This document shows, piece after piece, positions 7,897 through 15,874 of a DNA stretch of 64,000 nucleotides. The stretch's first letter is position 1. Every line of letters begins with the position of its first letter. The stretch is from Actinacidiphila yanglinensis (lineage in GTDB: Bacteria; Actinomycetota; Actinomycetes; Streptomycetales; Streptomycetaceae), in contig NZ_FNVU01000020.1 of assembly GCF_900107965.1 (NCBI RefSeq), positions 116,488 to 180,487 of the forward strand, given 5' to 3'. A model generated the notes under the pieces. The model was not told where the DNA came from, searched no databases, and saw only the letters and a program-made list of their open reading frames with translations. Made by a program: the position numbers and the translations under genes.

Positions 7897-8220
7897 TCAG
7901 GGCTGCTCAGGCGGGATCTCGACGGTGAGGCCGTCGAGCTCGCCGGTGATGCGTATCTGGCACGACAGGCGGCTGGTCGGGCGCCGCTCGGAGACCGCCA
8001 TGTCCAGCAGGTCCTCCTCCGCCTCCCCGACGGTCCCGGTCAGCGGGGCGAACGCCTCGTCCACCCACACGTGGCAGGTGGCGCACGAGCAGTTGCCGCC
8101 GCACTCCGCCACGATCCCGGGTACGCCGCTGCGGACCGCCGCCGCCATCACGGTGTCGCCGGCCGCGGCCTCCACGGCGTACTCGTCGCCGCTGCTGGCG
8201 ATGTAGATCACTTTGGCCAA
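7897..8220 (-). CDS. 2Fe-2S ferredoxin, adrenodoxin-like
   Basis: 107-residue ferredoxin with the spacing CX5CX2C...C: Cys40, Cys46, Cys49 and Cys87, in ECGGNCSCATCHVW and RLSCQI. This is the adrenodoxin/putidaredoxin spacing seen in three-component monooxygenase and dioxygenase systems. The start is TTG at 8220, supported by a GAGGGG-type site just upstream (no ATG in frame). It leads the leftward operon containing the Rieske oxygenase, for which it is the likely electron donor. A motif close to the cluster operator lies upstream at 8291-8300. Confidence 0.9.
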   Translation of the reverse strand: MAKVIYIASSGDEYAVEAAAGDTVMAAAVRSGVPGIVAECGGNCSCATCHVWVDEAFAPLTGTVGEAEEDLLDMAVSERRPTSRLSCQIRITGELDGLTVEIPPEQP

Positions 8221-8290
8221 GGCCCCTCAGCCCTCTCCCGGTTGGTCGTCCCCGAGCGGTGTGTGCACGCTCCCGGGACCGACGTCCGTT

Positions 8291-8300
8291 GGTATGTCCA
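8291..8300. promoter_or_regulatory. Putative GntR operator, copy 2
   Basis: GGTATGTCCA followed by TTAG, 9 of 10 matches to GGTATGACCA. It lies about 70 bp upstream of the ferredoxin TTG start and is best placed to control the leftward Rieske operon. Confidence 0.55.
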
Positions 8301-8444
8301 TTAGACCAGAGTCCGCGGCGGCGGCACAAGCATCCGAGGTGCCGGCATCGCCCGCCGCGACCCCGCGGACGCGGTCGGCGGCAGCCGTCAACGGCCGTCA
8401 GCGGCCCTCGGAAGCCGTTGACAGGCCGAAATATTTGGCCTTAG

Positions 8445-8454
8445 GGTCCTACCA
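8445..8454. promoter_or_regulatory. Putative GntR operator, copy 3
   Basis: GGTCCTACCA inside CCTTAGGGTCCTACCAATAG. The core matches 7 of 10, but the flanks CCTTAG and AATAG are the same as in the copy at 15584. It ends 26 bp upstream of the bicupin ATG at 8481, a place suited to repression of the rightward bicupin/EutA-like operon. Confidence 0.5.
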
Positions 8455-8480
8455 ATAGTGCTGCGAGGAAGGGCTCCGCC

Positions 8481-9596
8481 ATGTCCGATGACGCGATCGT
8501 CAATGACACCTTCGCGGCGAAGTTCGCCACCGAGAAGGACTCCCCCTACACCAGGTGGGTCGCCGACGAGGGGCTGGACATCATCGCCGCGCACTACGTG
8601 CCGGACCTGCGCACCGTGGAGCTGAAGCCGTGGGAGCGGCGCGGCGGCCGGGGCGTGTTCATCAACCACGAGGCCAGCCGGGTCTCCAACGACTGCTACG
8701 TCTGCGAGATCCCGGCCGGCGGCGCGCTGGCGCCGCAGCGGCAGCTGTTCGAGGAGATGATCCTGGTCCTGGACGGCCACGGCTCCACCCGGGTGTGGAA
8801 CGACGCGGGCGGCGAGGTCACCTTCGAGTGGGGCCCCGGCGCGCTCTTCGCCATCCCGCTCAACGCCAACCACCAGCACTTCAACGGCTCCGGCCGCACG
8901 ACGGCCCGCTTCGTGGCGTCCACCAACATGCCGCCGGTGATCAATCTCTACGACGACGTGGACTTCGTCTTCGGCACGTCGAAGGACTTCCCCGGCCGCT
9001 TCAACGGCGAGCCGGACTACTTCGCGCCGAGCGGCGAGCAGAAGGGCCTGCTGCTCGACACGAACTTCGTCGCCGACGCGGTCAACCTGCCGCTGATCGA
9101 GGCGAAGGAGCGCGGCGCCGGCGGCGGGCACATCCGCTTCGCGATGGCCAAGGGCTCGATGAACAGCCACATCTCGCAGTTCCCGACCCGCACCTACAAG
9201 AAGGGCCACCGGCACGGGCCCGGCGCCCACGTCATCATCCTTTCCGGCACCGGATACAGCCTGATGTGGCCCGAGGGCGAGGAGCCCAAGCGCTACGACT
9301 GGGGGCCCGGCACCCTGATCGTGCCGCCGAACCTGTGGTTCCACCAGCACTTCAACACCGGTACCGAGCCGGGCCGTTACCTTGCCTTCAAGCACGAGGC
9401 GGTCTCCCTGCGCAACGCCCAGGGCGTGCCGAAGGCGTGGATCAGCCGGCGGATCGGCGGCGACCAGATCGACTACGCCGACGAGGCGCCCCTCGTGCGC
9501 GAGACCTTCCGCAAGGCACTCGCCGAGCACGGCGAGGAGCCCCAGATGGACGCGGCGTACGAGGCCGAGCTGGCGACCCTGCCGCCCCGGCCGTAG
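8481..9596 (+). CDS. Bicupin protein, possible ring-cleavage dioxygenase (metal site in C-terminal cupin)
   Basis: 371-residue protein with two cupin domains (about 70-160 and 225-320), overall like gentisate 1,2-dioxygenase relatives. In the first cupin the usual metal His pair is replaced by Gln (PQRQLFEEM, Gln86 and Gln88). In the second, GHRHGPGAH (His243, His245, His250) and WFHQHF (His288/His290) keep a full set. So iron is probably bound only by the C-terminal half. It is the first gene of a rightward pair with the EutA-like gene, 3 bp apart. With the second bicupin at 12953 it is a candidate for the ring-cleavage step, since no LigAB-type dioxygenase is visible here. An isomerase or other cupin function is possible. 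Confidence 0.75.
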   Translation: MSDDAIVNDTFAAKFATEKDSPYTRWVADEGLDIIAAHYVPDLRTVELKPWERRGGRGVFINHEASRVSNDCYVCEIPAGGALAPQRQLFEEMILVLDGHGSTRVWNDAGGEVTFEWGPGALFAIPLNANHQHFNGSGRTTARFVASTNMPPVINLYDDVDFVFGTSKDFPGRFNGEPDYFAPSGEQKGLLLDTNFVADAVNLPLIEAKERGAGGGHIRFAMAKGSMNSHISQFPTRTYKKGHRHGPGAHVIILSGTGYSLMWPEGEEPKRYDWGPGTLIVPPNLWFHQHFNTGTEPGRYLAFKHEAVSLRNAQGVPKAWISRRIGGDQIDYADEAPLVRETFRKALAEHGEEPQMDAAYEAELATLPPRP

Positions 9597-9599
9597 CCC

Positions 9600-11372
9600 G
9601 TGCACGCGCACAGCGGCGACGGCGCGACCGGCCAGGCGCACCCGCACCGCCACCATCACCATCACCACGGGGAGGGTGGCGCCGGCGACGGAGCCACCGA
9701 CCGGCCCGGCACGGTCCACTCCGGGTACGTCCCGGACCACGACCACGAGCACGACGACGAGCCGATCGGCCCGATCGAGGACAACCCGATCTGGCAGCAG
9801 GACAACGTGGTGCTGCACAGCGTCGGCATGGACATCGGCTCCTCTGGCACCCAAGTGGTCTTCTCCCGCCTGCACATGAGGCGGGTCGGCGAGGAACTGA
9901 CCAGCCGCTACGTGGTGGTGCGCCGGGAGACGGTGTACCGCTCACCGGTGGCGCTGACGCCCTACGCCGGCGCCGAGCGGATCGACGCCGGCGCGCTCGG
10001 CACGCTCGTGGACCGGGCCTACGCCGCGGCCGGGGTGGACCCCGACGACGTGGACACCGGGGTGGTCATCCTGACGGGGGAGGCGCTGCGCCGCCGCAAC
10101 GCCGAGGCCATCGCCCGCGTACTGGCCGAGCGGGGCGGCGAGTTCGTCACCGCCACCGCCGGCCACCACATGGAGGCGATGCTGGCCGCCTACGGATCCG
10201 GCGCGGTCCGGACCTCATACGAGGCCGGCTCGCGCATCCTGACGGTCGACATCGGCGGCGGCACCACGAAGCTCGCGCTGCTGGAGCGGGGCAGGATCGT
10301 CCGCACCGCCGCCCTGCACGTCGGCGGGCGGCTGCTGGCCCACGACGCGCACCGGCGACTGGTCCGGCTCGAACCGGCCGGCTCCAGGCATGCCGACGCC
10401 GCGGGGGTGGAGCTCGCGCACGATGGCATGCTGACGCGCCGTCAGGCCGCGCTGGTCGCCGAGGCCATGGCCGATGCCCTGTTCGGGGCCCTGGTCCCGG
10501 CCGGGGGTCCCGGCGAGGACGCGGAGCGGTCCGGGGCCGGGTGGGTGTGGCTGACCGAGCCGCTGGGAGACCTCGGGCCGCTGGACGGGGTGGTGTTCTC
10601 CGGCGGCGTGGGGGAGTACGTCTACGACCGCGAGCCACGGGACTTCGGCGACCTCGGGCGGCTGCTCGGCCGCGCCGTGCGCCGCCGGGTGGACGCGGGC
10701 GCCCTGCCCGCGGCGCTGCTGCCGGCCGGCGAGTGCATCCGGGCCACCGCGCTCGGCGCCTCCGAGTACAGCGTCCAGTTGAGCGGCAACACCGGATGCG
10801 TCACCGCGCCCGACCGGCTGCTTCCGCGGCGCAACCTCCAGGTGGTCCGGCCGCGGATCGAGGTCGGTGAGCGGATCGACCCGGACGAGGTGGCGGCCGC
10901 GATCCGGCGGCACCTCTCCGATCTGACCCCTGCTGGAACGGGCGCCCCGGACGACACGGGCACATCGGACGGTGCGCGCGCCCCGGGCGCCGCGGACGCC
11001 GACGTCGTGCTCGCGCTGCGGTGGCGCGGGCAGCCGCGCTACGACCGGCTGATCGCGTTCGCCCGCGGCGTGCGCGACGGCCTCGCCGCCCGCACCGCCC
11101 GGGGCCGCCCGGTCTACGTGGTCCTCGACGGGGACGTGGCGATGACGCTCGGACGGCTGCTGCGGGACGAACTCGGCGTCACCGCCGACCTGCTGGTGAT
11201 CGACGGGCTGACCCTGCGGGACTTCGACTACGTCGATCTCGGACGGCTGCGCCACCCCTCGAACACCGTGCCGGTCACCATCAAGTCCCTGGTGTTCACC
11301 ACCGATCCGGTCCCCGCCGAACCCGGCGCCGGCATCGGACCCGGGCCCGCACCGCACGCCGCACCCGCCTGA
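9600..11372 (+). CDS. EutA-like reactivating-factor ATPase with His-rich N-terminus
   Basis: 590 residues. From Met77 (MDIGSSGTQVVFSRL) on, the protein reads like EutA, the Hsp70/actin-fold ATPase that reactivates B12-dependent ethanolamine ammonia-lyase: ILTGEALRRRNA, VTATAGHHMEAML, the second phosphate motif TVDIGGGTTKLAL and FSGGVGEY are visible. No eutB, eutC or other B12-enzyme gene is in the window. The first 76 residues are an added His/Asp/Gly-rich segment with six consecutive His (HPHRHHHHHHGEG) and HDHEHDDE, suggesting nickel, zinc or iron handling. GTG at 9600 lies 3 bp after the bicupin stop with no clear ribosome-binding site, so translation is probably coupled; if translation started at Met77 the His-rich part would be lost. 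Confidence 0.8.
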   Translation: MHAHSGDGATGQAHPHRHHHHHHGEGGAGDGATDRPGTVHSGYVPDHDHEHDDEPIGPIEDNPIWQQDNVVLHSVGMDIGSSGTQVVFSRLHMRRVGEELTSRYVVVRRETVYRSPVALTPYAGAERIDAGALGTLVDRAYAAAGVDPDDVDTGVVILTGEALRRRNAEAIARVLAERGGEFVTATAGHHMEAMLAAYGSGAVRTSYEAGSRILTVDIGGGTTKLALLERGRIVRTAALHVGGRLLAHDAHRRLVRLEPAGSRHADAAGVELAHDGMLTRRQAALVAEAMADALFGALVPAGGPGEDAERSGAGWVWLTEPLGDLGPLDGVVFSGGVGEYVYDREPRDFGDLGRLLGRAVRRRVDAGALPAALLPAGECIRATALGASEYSVQLSGNTGCVTAPDRLLPRRNLQVVRPRIEVGERIDPDEVAAAIRRHLSDLTPAGTGAPDDTGTSDGARAPGAADADVVLALRWRGQPRYDRLIAFARGVRDGLAARTARGRPVYVVLDGDVAMTLGRLLRDELGVTADLLVIDGLTLRDFDYVDLGRLRHPSNTVPVTIKSLVFTTDPVPAEPGAGIGPGPAPHAAPA

Positions 11373-11408
11373 CCCGCGGCGCGTCCGGCGACCGGCCGCG
11401 ACGAACGA

Positions 11409-11468
11409 CGCGACGAACGAAGCGACGACCCCGCCTCCGCAGGCGGGGTCGTCGCTTCGTTCGTCGCG
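11409..11468. terminator. Long perfect hairpin, bidirectional terminator
   Basis: A perfect 28-bp inverted repeat (11409-11436 against 11441-11468) with a 4-nt loop CCGC, in the 134 bp between the convergent EutA-like and reductase genes. The arm contains CGACGAACGAAGCGACGACC. It has no T-tract, as is usual for actinomycete terminators, and can act on both strands. Confidence 0.75.
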
Positions 11469-11506
11469 GCCGGGGACGCGGGGTCGGCGTCAGCGCGGGC
11501 GGGACG

Positions 11507-12793
11507 TCACAGCGCCGCCGGCGCGGAAGCGGCCGGGACGTCCGCGGAGATCAGGCTCTTCAGGGGGATCGCGGGGTCGCGGGCCAGCGCCGGATCCATG
11601 GTCGCGCCATTGGTGAGGGCCTTGCGCACCGCCATGTAGTCGGCGGGCCGGTTCACCGCGTCGGCGGCGAGCAGCCGGCCGCCCCGGTAGTAGAGCACGC
11701 AGAACCGCTCATCGGCGGGCTCACCCCGGACCACGTAGCCGTCGTGACCGCCGGACAGCCCGGCGGTCTGGAGCTTGAGATCCCCCTGGAAGGACCAGAA
11801 CCAGGGCACCTGCGGGCGGGGCCGTTCCCGGCCGAGCAGGGTGGCCGCGGCGGCCTGCGCCTGGGCGACGGCGTTCTGCACCGACTCCAGGCGGACCCGG
11901 CCGCGCCCGGTCATCGGGTCGGGCTGCACCGTGCAGTCGCCGGCCGCGACCACGCCTGGCCGGCTGGTCCGGGCCCGCTCGTCGACCAGCACGCCGCCGT
12001 CGCACGCCAGCCCCAGCTGCTCGGCCAGTTCGGTGCGCGGCTGCACGCCCGCGCCGACCAGCACCAGGTCGGCCGGCAGCAGGGTGCCGTCCGCCAGCCG
12101 TACTCCGGTGACGCGGCCGGCCCGGTCGCCCTCGAACGCGGCCACCGCCGCGCCGAGCCGGACGGTGGCGCCGCGGCGTTCGTGCGCGCGGCGGTAGAAG
12201 TCGGAGACGACCGGCGCCACCGCGCGGGCCATCAGCCGGTCGGCGGCCTCCACCACCGTCACCGACGCCAGGCCCAGCGCGCGGGCCGCCGCCGCGGCCT
12301 CCAGGCCGATGAACCCGCCGCCGACCACCACCACGTGCGCCGCCGTCTCCAGCCTGCGGCGCAGGTCGGCGGCGTCGGCGTGGTCGCGCAGCGTGCAGAC
12401 GCCGTCCAGCGCGGAACCGGGCAGCCGCAGCCGCCGCGGGCGCGCACCGACCGTCAACGCCAGCCGGTCGAACGCCAGATGCCGGCCGCGTGCGGTGACG
12501 GCGCAGCCCTGCCCGGGAGGACCCTCGTCCGCCAGCCGCACCGACGTGATCCGCTCGCCGCACACCAGGTCGATGCCCGAGTCACGGTAGAAGGCGGCGT
12601 TGCGCAGGGCGAGCGTGCCGAGGTCCGCGGATCCGGTCAGGAACTCCTTGGACAGCGGCGGCCGCTGGTAGGGCGGCTGCGGTTCGGCGCCGACCAGGGT
12701 GATGGGCGCGGTGTCTCCGAACTGTCTCAGTGAGACTGCCAGTTGGAGGCCGGCCTGGCTGGCGCCGACGATCAGTGTCCCGTTGCTGCCCAC
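11507..12793 (-). CDS. FAD-dependent ferredoxin reductase
   Basis: 428-residue reductase of the rubredoxin/putidaredoxin-reductase family (BphA4-like). Two dinucleotide-binding motifs are visible: IVGASQAGLQLA near the N-terminus for FAD and VVVGGGFIGLEAA near residue 150 for NAD(P)H; VVAAGDC at about 275 is the second FAD motif, and the C-terminal dimer/FAD domain follows. It most likely passes electrons from NAD(P)H to the ferredoxin at 7897-8220 for the Rieske oxygenase. GTG start at 12793 follows GGAGAGG. The gene is alone and leftward, divergent from the second bicupin, with the putative operator at 12820 right upstream. Confidence 0.88.
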   Translation of the reverse strand: MGSNGTLIVGASQAGLQLAVSLRQFGDTAPITLVGAEPQPPYQRPPLSKEFLTGSADLGTLALRNAAFYRDSGIDLVCGERITSVRLADEGPPGQGCAVTARGRHLAFDRLALTVGARPRRLRLPGSALDGVCTLRDHADAADLRRRLETAAHVVVVGGGFIGLEAAAAARALGLASVTVVEAADRLMARAVAPVVSDFYRRAHERRGATVRLGAAVAAFEGDRAGRVTGVRLADGTLLPADLVLVGAGVQPRTELAEQLGLACDGGVLVDERARTSRPGVVAAGDCTVQPDPMTGRGRVRLESVQNAVAQAQAAAATLLGRERPRPQVPWFWSFQGDLKLQTAGLSGGHDGYVVRGEPADERFCVLYYRGGRLLAADAVNRPADYMAVRKALTNGATMDPALARDPAIPLKSLISADVPAASAPAAL

Positions 12794-12819
12794 CGCACAT
12801 CCTCTCCGTCGCGAGCTTA

Positions 12820-12829
12820 ACGTCATACC
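12820..12829. promoter_or_regulatory. Putative GntR operator, copy 4
   Basis: ACGTCATACC, which on the other strand reads GGTATGACGT, 8 of 10 matches to the shared motif. It lies 27 bp upstream of the reductase start and 123 bp upstream of the second bicupin, in the divergent promoter region 12794-12952. Confidence 0.5.
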
Positions 12830-12952
12830 ATTATGCCATAGCCGCCGGATCGTTGACGGGCCGAGAGGTCCGTTGATATAACGGTTAGGCCATTCAGGAT
12901 CAGGCCATTCACCGACGCCGACGTCGACAGTCGGCAGCACGAGGAGAGCCGC

Positions 12953-13957
12953 ATGAGCGAGAAGAAGGGCCGGGTCTTTCTCCGGGGCATCACATCGGAG
13001 ACGTACGGGCTCAAGGAGTTCCGCCGCAACCAGCTCGCGGCGCCCCGCGTGCGGGACGACTCGGTCGTGGTGGACGACGCGAAGGTCGGCCACTCCGGCG
13101 ACTCCGCGGAGTCGCGCACCTGGTGGCGGATCGGCCCCGGCGACGACCCCTTCCTCACCCAGAGCCTGCAGATCCACTTCGTCGAACTGCCCCCGCACTC
13201 CTCCAACCACGGCCACGGCCACCAGAACGAGGCGGCCTTCTACATCCTCGAGGGCGCCGGCTACGAGATCCACGACGACCAGCGCTACGACTGGGCCAAG
13301 GACGACATGGTCATCGTCCACACCGACTCGGTGCACCGGCACTTCAACCCGTACGACGAGACCGCCAAGTGCCTGATCTTCAAGGCCAAGTCGATGTGGA
13401 TGTACCTCGGGCTGATCCAGCAGGGCCGCAGCGCCCCGGTGGAGGACGAGGACCGCTTCGGGCCGCGCGAGGACTGGTCGCAGGTCTGGACCCCCGGCGT
13501 GGACAAGCTGCGCAAGGTCGTCAAGGTCGCCGACACCAAGTGGGAGGTCACCCCGCTGGGCCGGGTACGCACCCTGTCCGCGCCGGGCGACGACGTACGC
13601 ACCTTCAGCGTCGACGCGTTCGAGCTGGCCATCCCGGCCGGCGGCCGCTCCGGCCGGCGCTGGCACATGGCGGACGAGGTGCTCTACGTCCGCTCCGGGT
13701 CCGGCTACAGCCTGCACTGGGAGGTGGAGGCGGAGATCGCCGAGAAGTACTACGCGCGGATCGCCAAGGAGCCGACCCGGCACGAGATCAAGCCCGGCGA
13801 CACCCTCTACGTGCCGCACAACACGGTGGCGCAGCACTTCTCCGCCGACGGCGAGCCGCTGGTGCTGATCTCGGCGCAGAACCGCCTGTTCAAGCAGCTC
13901 GGTTACGACCAGGTCGCCTACCTGGAGAACGCGCCGGAATACGACGAGGCCGACTGA
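12953..13957 (+). CDS. Bicupin protein, possible ring-cleavage dioxygenase (metal site in N-terminal cupin)
   Basis: 334 residues, two cupin domains. Here the first cupin has the complete site: NHGHGHQNEAAFYILEG gives His86, His88, His90 and Glu93, and VHRHF gives His128/His130. The second (about 220-300) keeps His238, Glu242 and His295 only in part. This is the reverse of the other bicupin at 8481, whose intact site is C-terminal. The two are clearly related in layout but not recent duplicates. A GAGGAG site precedes ATG 12953, and the methyltransferase gene follows after 30 bp. Likely reaction: iron-dependent oxygenation of a dihydroxylated aromatic acid; not proven. Confidence 0.75.
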   Translation: MSEKKGRVFLRGITSETYGLKEFRRNQLAAPRVRDDSVVVDDAKVGHSGDSAESRTWWRIGPGDDPFLTQSLQIHFVELPPHSSNHGHGHQNEAAFYILEGAGYEIHDDQRYDWAKDDMVIVHTDSVHRHFNPYDETAKCLIFKAKSMWMYLGLIQQGRSAPVEDEDRFGPREDWSQVWTPGVDKLRKVVKVADTKWEVTPLGRVRTLSAPGDDVRTFSVDAFELAIPAGGRSGRRWHMADEVLYVRSGSGYSLHWEVEAEIAEKYYARIAKEPTRHEIKPGDTLYVPHNTVAQHFSADGEPLVLISAQNRLFKQLGYDQVAYLENAPEYDEAD

Positions 13958-13987
13958 CCGGCGCCGGTCCGAGCGAGGAGCGCACAG

Positions 13988-14695
13988 ATGGCGGAGCGCA
14001 GCCGCGCGGCGGCGCAGGTGTGGAGCGACCCGCGGTTCGCGGCGGCCTGGCTGGCCGCGGACCCGGAGGGCGGGCAGGACCTGCTGGTGCTGCCGCGCCT
14101 GATCGCGGCCGAACTCGTCGCGGAGGAAGGCCCGCAGCCGCGGCTGATCGTCGATGTGGCGGGCGGCGCGGGGAAGTTCCTGGCGGTCCTGCTGGACCGC
14201 TTCCCGGAGGCGGCCGGGGTGTGGCTGGACGCCTCGCCGACCATGCTGGACCAGGCCAGGACCGAACTGGCCCGGTTCGGCGGGCGGGTGGAGTTCCGGC
14301 CGGGCGACATGACCGCACTGCGGGCGGCGGGCGTGCCCGGCGGGGCCGACGTGATCGCCACCTCGCGGGCCAGCCACCACCTCGACCGCGCCGAACTGCA
14401 CGGCTTCTACCGGGAGGCCGCGGGGCTGCTGGCCCCCGGAGGATGGCTGGTCAACCTGGACCACATCGCGTCCGAACCGGCCTGGGACCGGCGGCTGCGT
14501 TCGGTGCGGCGGGCGTTCGTGCCGCCGCGGCCGGCGGCCACCGCCCACCACCACGACCGGCCGCTGCCCGGCATCGAGGACCACCTCGACGGCTACCGGG
14601 CCGCGGGCGTGGACGACGTGGACATCGCCTGGAAGGCCTTCCACACCTGCCTGTTCGCCGGCCGGACCGACCCGGCCGCGCCGGCCGGCGGCTGA
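13988..14695 (+). CDS. SAM-dependent methyltransferase (class I)
   Basis: 235 residues with a Rossmann methyltransferase core: motif I VDVAGGAGKFL near residue 55, the acidic loop VWLDAS, and a post-motif segment LLAPGGWLVNLDH. Nothing identifies its acceptor. It follows the bicupin gene by 30 bp with its own GAGGAG site, so it is part of the regulon. It could methylate a catechol-like intermediate or act on a toxic by-product; a methyltransferase is not a required step of the phthalate or protocatechuate routes I know. Confidence 0.78.
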   Translation: MAERSRAAAQVWSDPRFAAAWLAADPEGGQDLLVLPRLIAAELVAEEGPQPRLIVDVAGGAGKFLAVLLDRFPEAAGVWLDASPTMLDQARTELARFGGRVEFRPGDMTALRAAGVPGGADVIATSRASHHLDRAELHGFYREAAGLLAPGGWLVNLDHIASEPAWDRRLRSVRRAFVPPRPAATAHHHDRPLPGIEDHLDGYRAAGVDDVDIAWKAFHTCLFAGRTDPAAPAGG

Positions 14696-14716
14696 CCCGA
14701 ACCGATCAGCGCCACC

Positions 14717-14743
14717 GCCCGCCCGCGGCACCCGCGGGCGGGC
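14717..14743. terminator. GC-rich hairpin between convergent genes
   Basis: An 11-12 bp perfect stem GCCCGCCCGCG / CGCGGGCGGGC with a short loop in the 48 bp between the methyltransferase and the leftward GntR gene; its right arm ends 1 nt before the GntR stop codon. Probably terminates both. Confidence 0.6.
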
Positions 14744-15538
14744 TCAACTCGTGGCGGGCGCGCTCTTCCGCCGGCGCGCGGGCGTCGCCGGCTCCTCCAG
14801 GCACAGCCGCGCGGCGGTACGGCTCAGGTGCTCGCGCATGATCCGCTCGCCCGTCTCGGCGTCCTGGGTGCGCACCGCCTCGATGAGCGCGCGGTGCTCC
14901 TCGACGCCGCGCCGCCCCATCTCCGGCGCGGTCTTCTGCGCTTTGGTCAGCGACATCAGCAGCGGGCCGTGGAAGGAGTGCACCAGCATCTCGAACGCGG
15001 TGTTGTGGGTGGCGGCCGCGAGCCGGGTGTGGAACTCCGCGGACAGCGCGACGTCGTACTGCCCGGTGGACAGGGCCGCCTCCTGCCGGTCGCAGATGTC
15101 GCCCAGCGCCGTGAGGTCGTCCTCGTCGGCGCTGGCGCACACCAGCGGGATGATGCCCACCTCCAGCACCAGCCGGACCTCGGTGACGTCCTGCGCGGTG
15201 ACCTGCGACAGGGTGAGCAGGTCGGTGATGCCGGCGCCGACCCGGTCGCTGGTGGGCTGCGTGACGAAGGCGCCGCCGTGCGCGCCGACCCGGATCTCGA
15301 CCAGGCCGCCGGCCTCCAGCACGCGCAGCGCCTCGCGCACGGTCACCCGGCTCACCCCGAAGCGCTCGCACATCTCCCGCTCGGGCGGCAGCCGGTCGCC
15401 GGGCGTCAGCTTGCCGTCGTGGATGAGCGAGCGCACCTGGTCCACGATGAGGGCCGAAATGCGGCGGTCGGTCACCGGGCTCAGCAGCCGTCCGGACCGA
15501 CCGTCCTCGACCTTGGCTTCCGGGCGGCGAGGCGGCAT
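14744..15538 (-). CDS. GntR-family regulator, FCD domain
   Basis: 264 residues: winged helix at about 25-90 with LPPEREMCERFGVSRVTVREALRVL, then an all-helical FCD ligand domain with the usual spaced metal/effector ligands (Asp/His in EVRLVLE..., FHTRLAAATHN and EHRALIEA). FCD regulators often sense organic acids, fitting a catabolic cluster. ATG 15538 follows GGAGGG at good spacing; an upstream in-frame ATG at 15724 lacks support. It is divergent from the ABC-importer operon. An exact GGTATGACCA lies 46 bp upstream, which suggests autoregulation and control of the other five sites. Confidence 0.9.
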   Translation of the reverse strand: MPPRRPEAKVEDGRSGRLLSPVTDRRISALIVDQVRSLIHDGKLTPGDRLPPEREMCERFGVSRVTVREALRVLEAGGLVEIRVGAHGGAFVTQPTSDRVGAGITDLLTLSQVTAQDVTEVRLVLEVGIIPLVCASADEDDLTALGDICDRQEAALSTGQYDVALSAEFHTRLAAATHNTAFEMLVHSFHGPLLMSLTKAQKTAPEMGRRGVEEHRALIEAVRTQDAETGERIMREHLSRTAARLCLEEPATPARRRKSAPATS

Positions 15539-15583
15539 GGGATTCCCTCCGTAGTCGTTGAGCCTCCCAGTGTACCGCCTTAG

Positions 15584-15593
15584 GGTATGACCA
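15584..15593. promoter_or_regulatory. Putative GntR operator, copy 5
   Basis: GGTATGACCA in CCTTAGGGTATGACCAATAG, the best copy, 46 bp upstream of the GntR start. Confidence 0.6.
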
Positions 15594-15770
15594 ATAGGCC
15601 CGACGAGCTCGTGGCGCCCCGTCCGTCGAGCCGGCCCTCCGGCCCCGGATCGCGCCCGTGCCCGGCGCCCCTCACATCCCGTAAGCGCGCACCGTGCCCG
15701 CACCGTATCGCGCGCGGGCGGCATCGCTCCCGGCTACGCGAGTACGCCAATTATGTTCTATCTATTGCAA

Positions 15771-15780
15771 TGGTCATACC
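15771..15780. promoter_or_regulatory. Putative GntR operator, copy 6
   Basis: TGGTCATACC, an exact reverse-strand copy of GGTATGACCA, 95 bp upstream of the ABC-importer binding-protein gene. Copies 5 and 6 together bracket the 336-bp divergent promoter region 15539-15874, the rest of which shows no gene. Confidence 0.6.
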
Positions 15781-15874
15781 GACAGCCCACAATGTCTCTG
15801 TTTCCGAGGGGCCTCCCGCGAAAAGTAGCTCGCTGGCCAGCGCTTTTCCGTGCCCTCCTATGGAGGATGACCAC

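Noticed and set aside
9600..9827. His-rich arm of the EutA-like protein as untranslated DNA
   Set aside because: Not fully excluded, but the frame is open from GTG 9600, 3 bp after the bicupin stop, and the His codons are unlikely by chance; kept as coding with the doubt stated.
11507..14731. A 1074-codon leftward open frame
   Set aside because: Only its last 428 codons are the ferredoxin reductase. The rest is antisense to the second bicupin and the methyltransferase, whose families are clear; GC-rich DNA keeps such frames open.
15539..15724. Longer GntR start at 15724
   Set aside because: The added 62 residues have no family match and would run over the best operator copy; a GGAGG site supports 15538.
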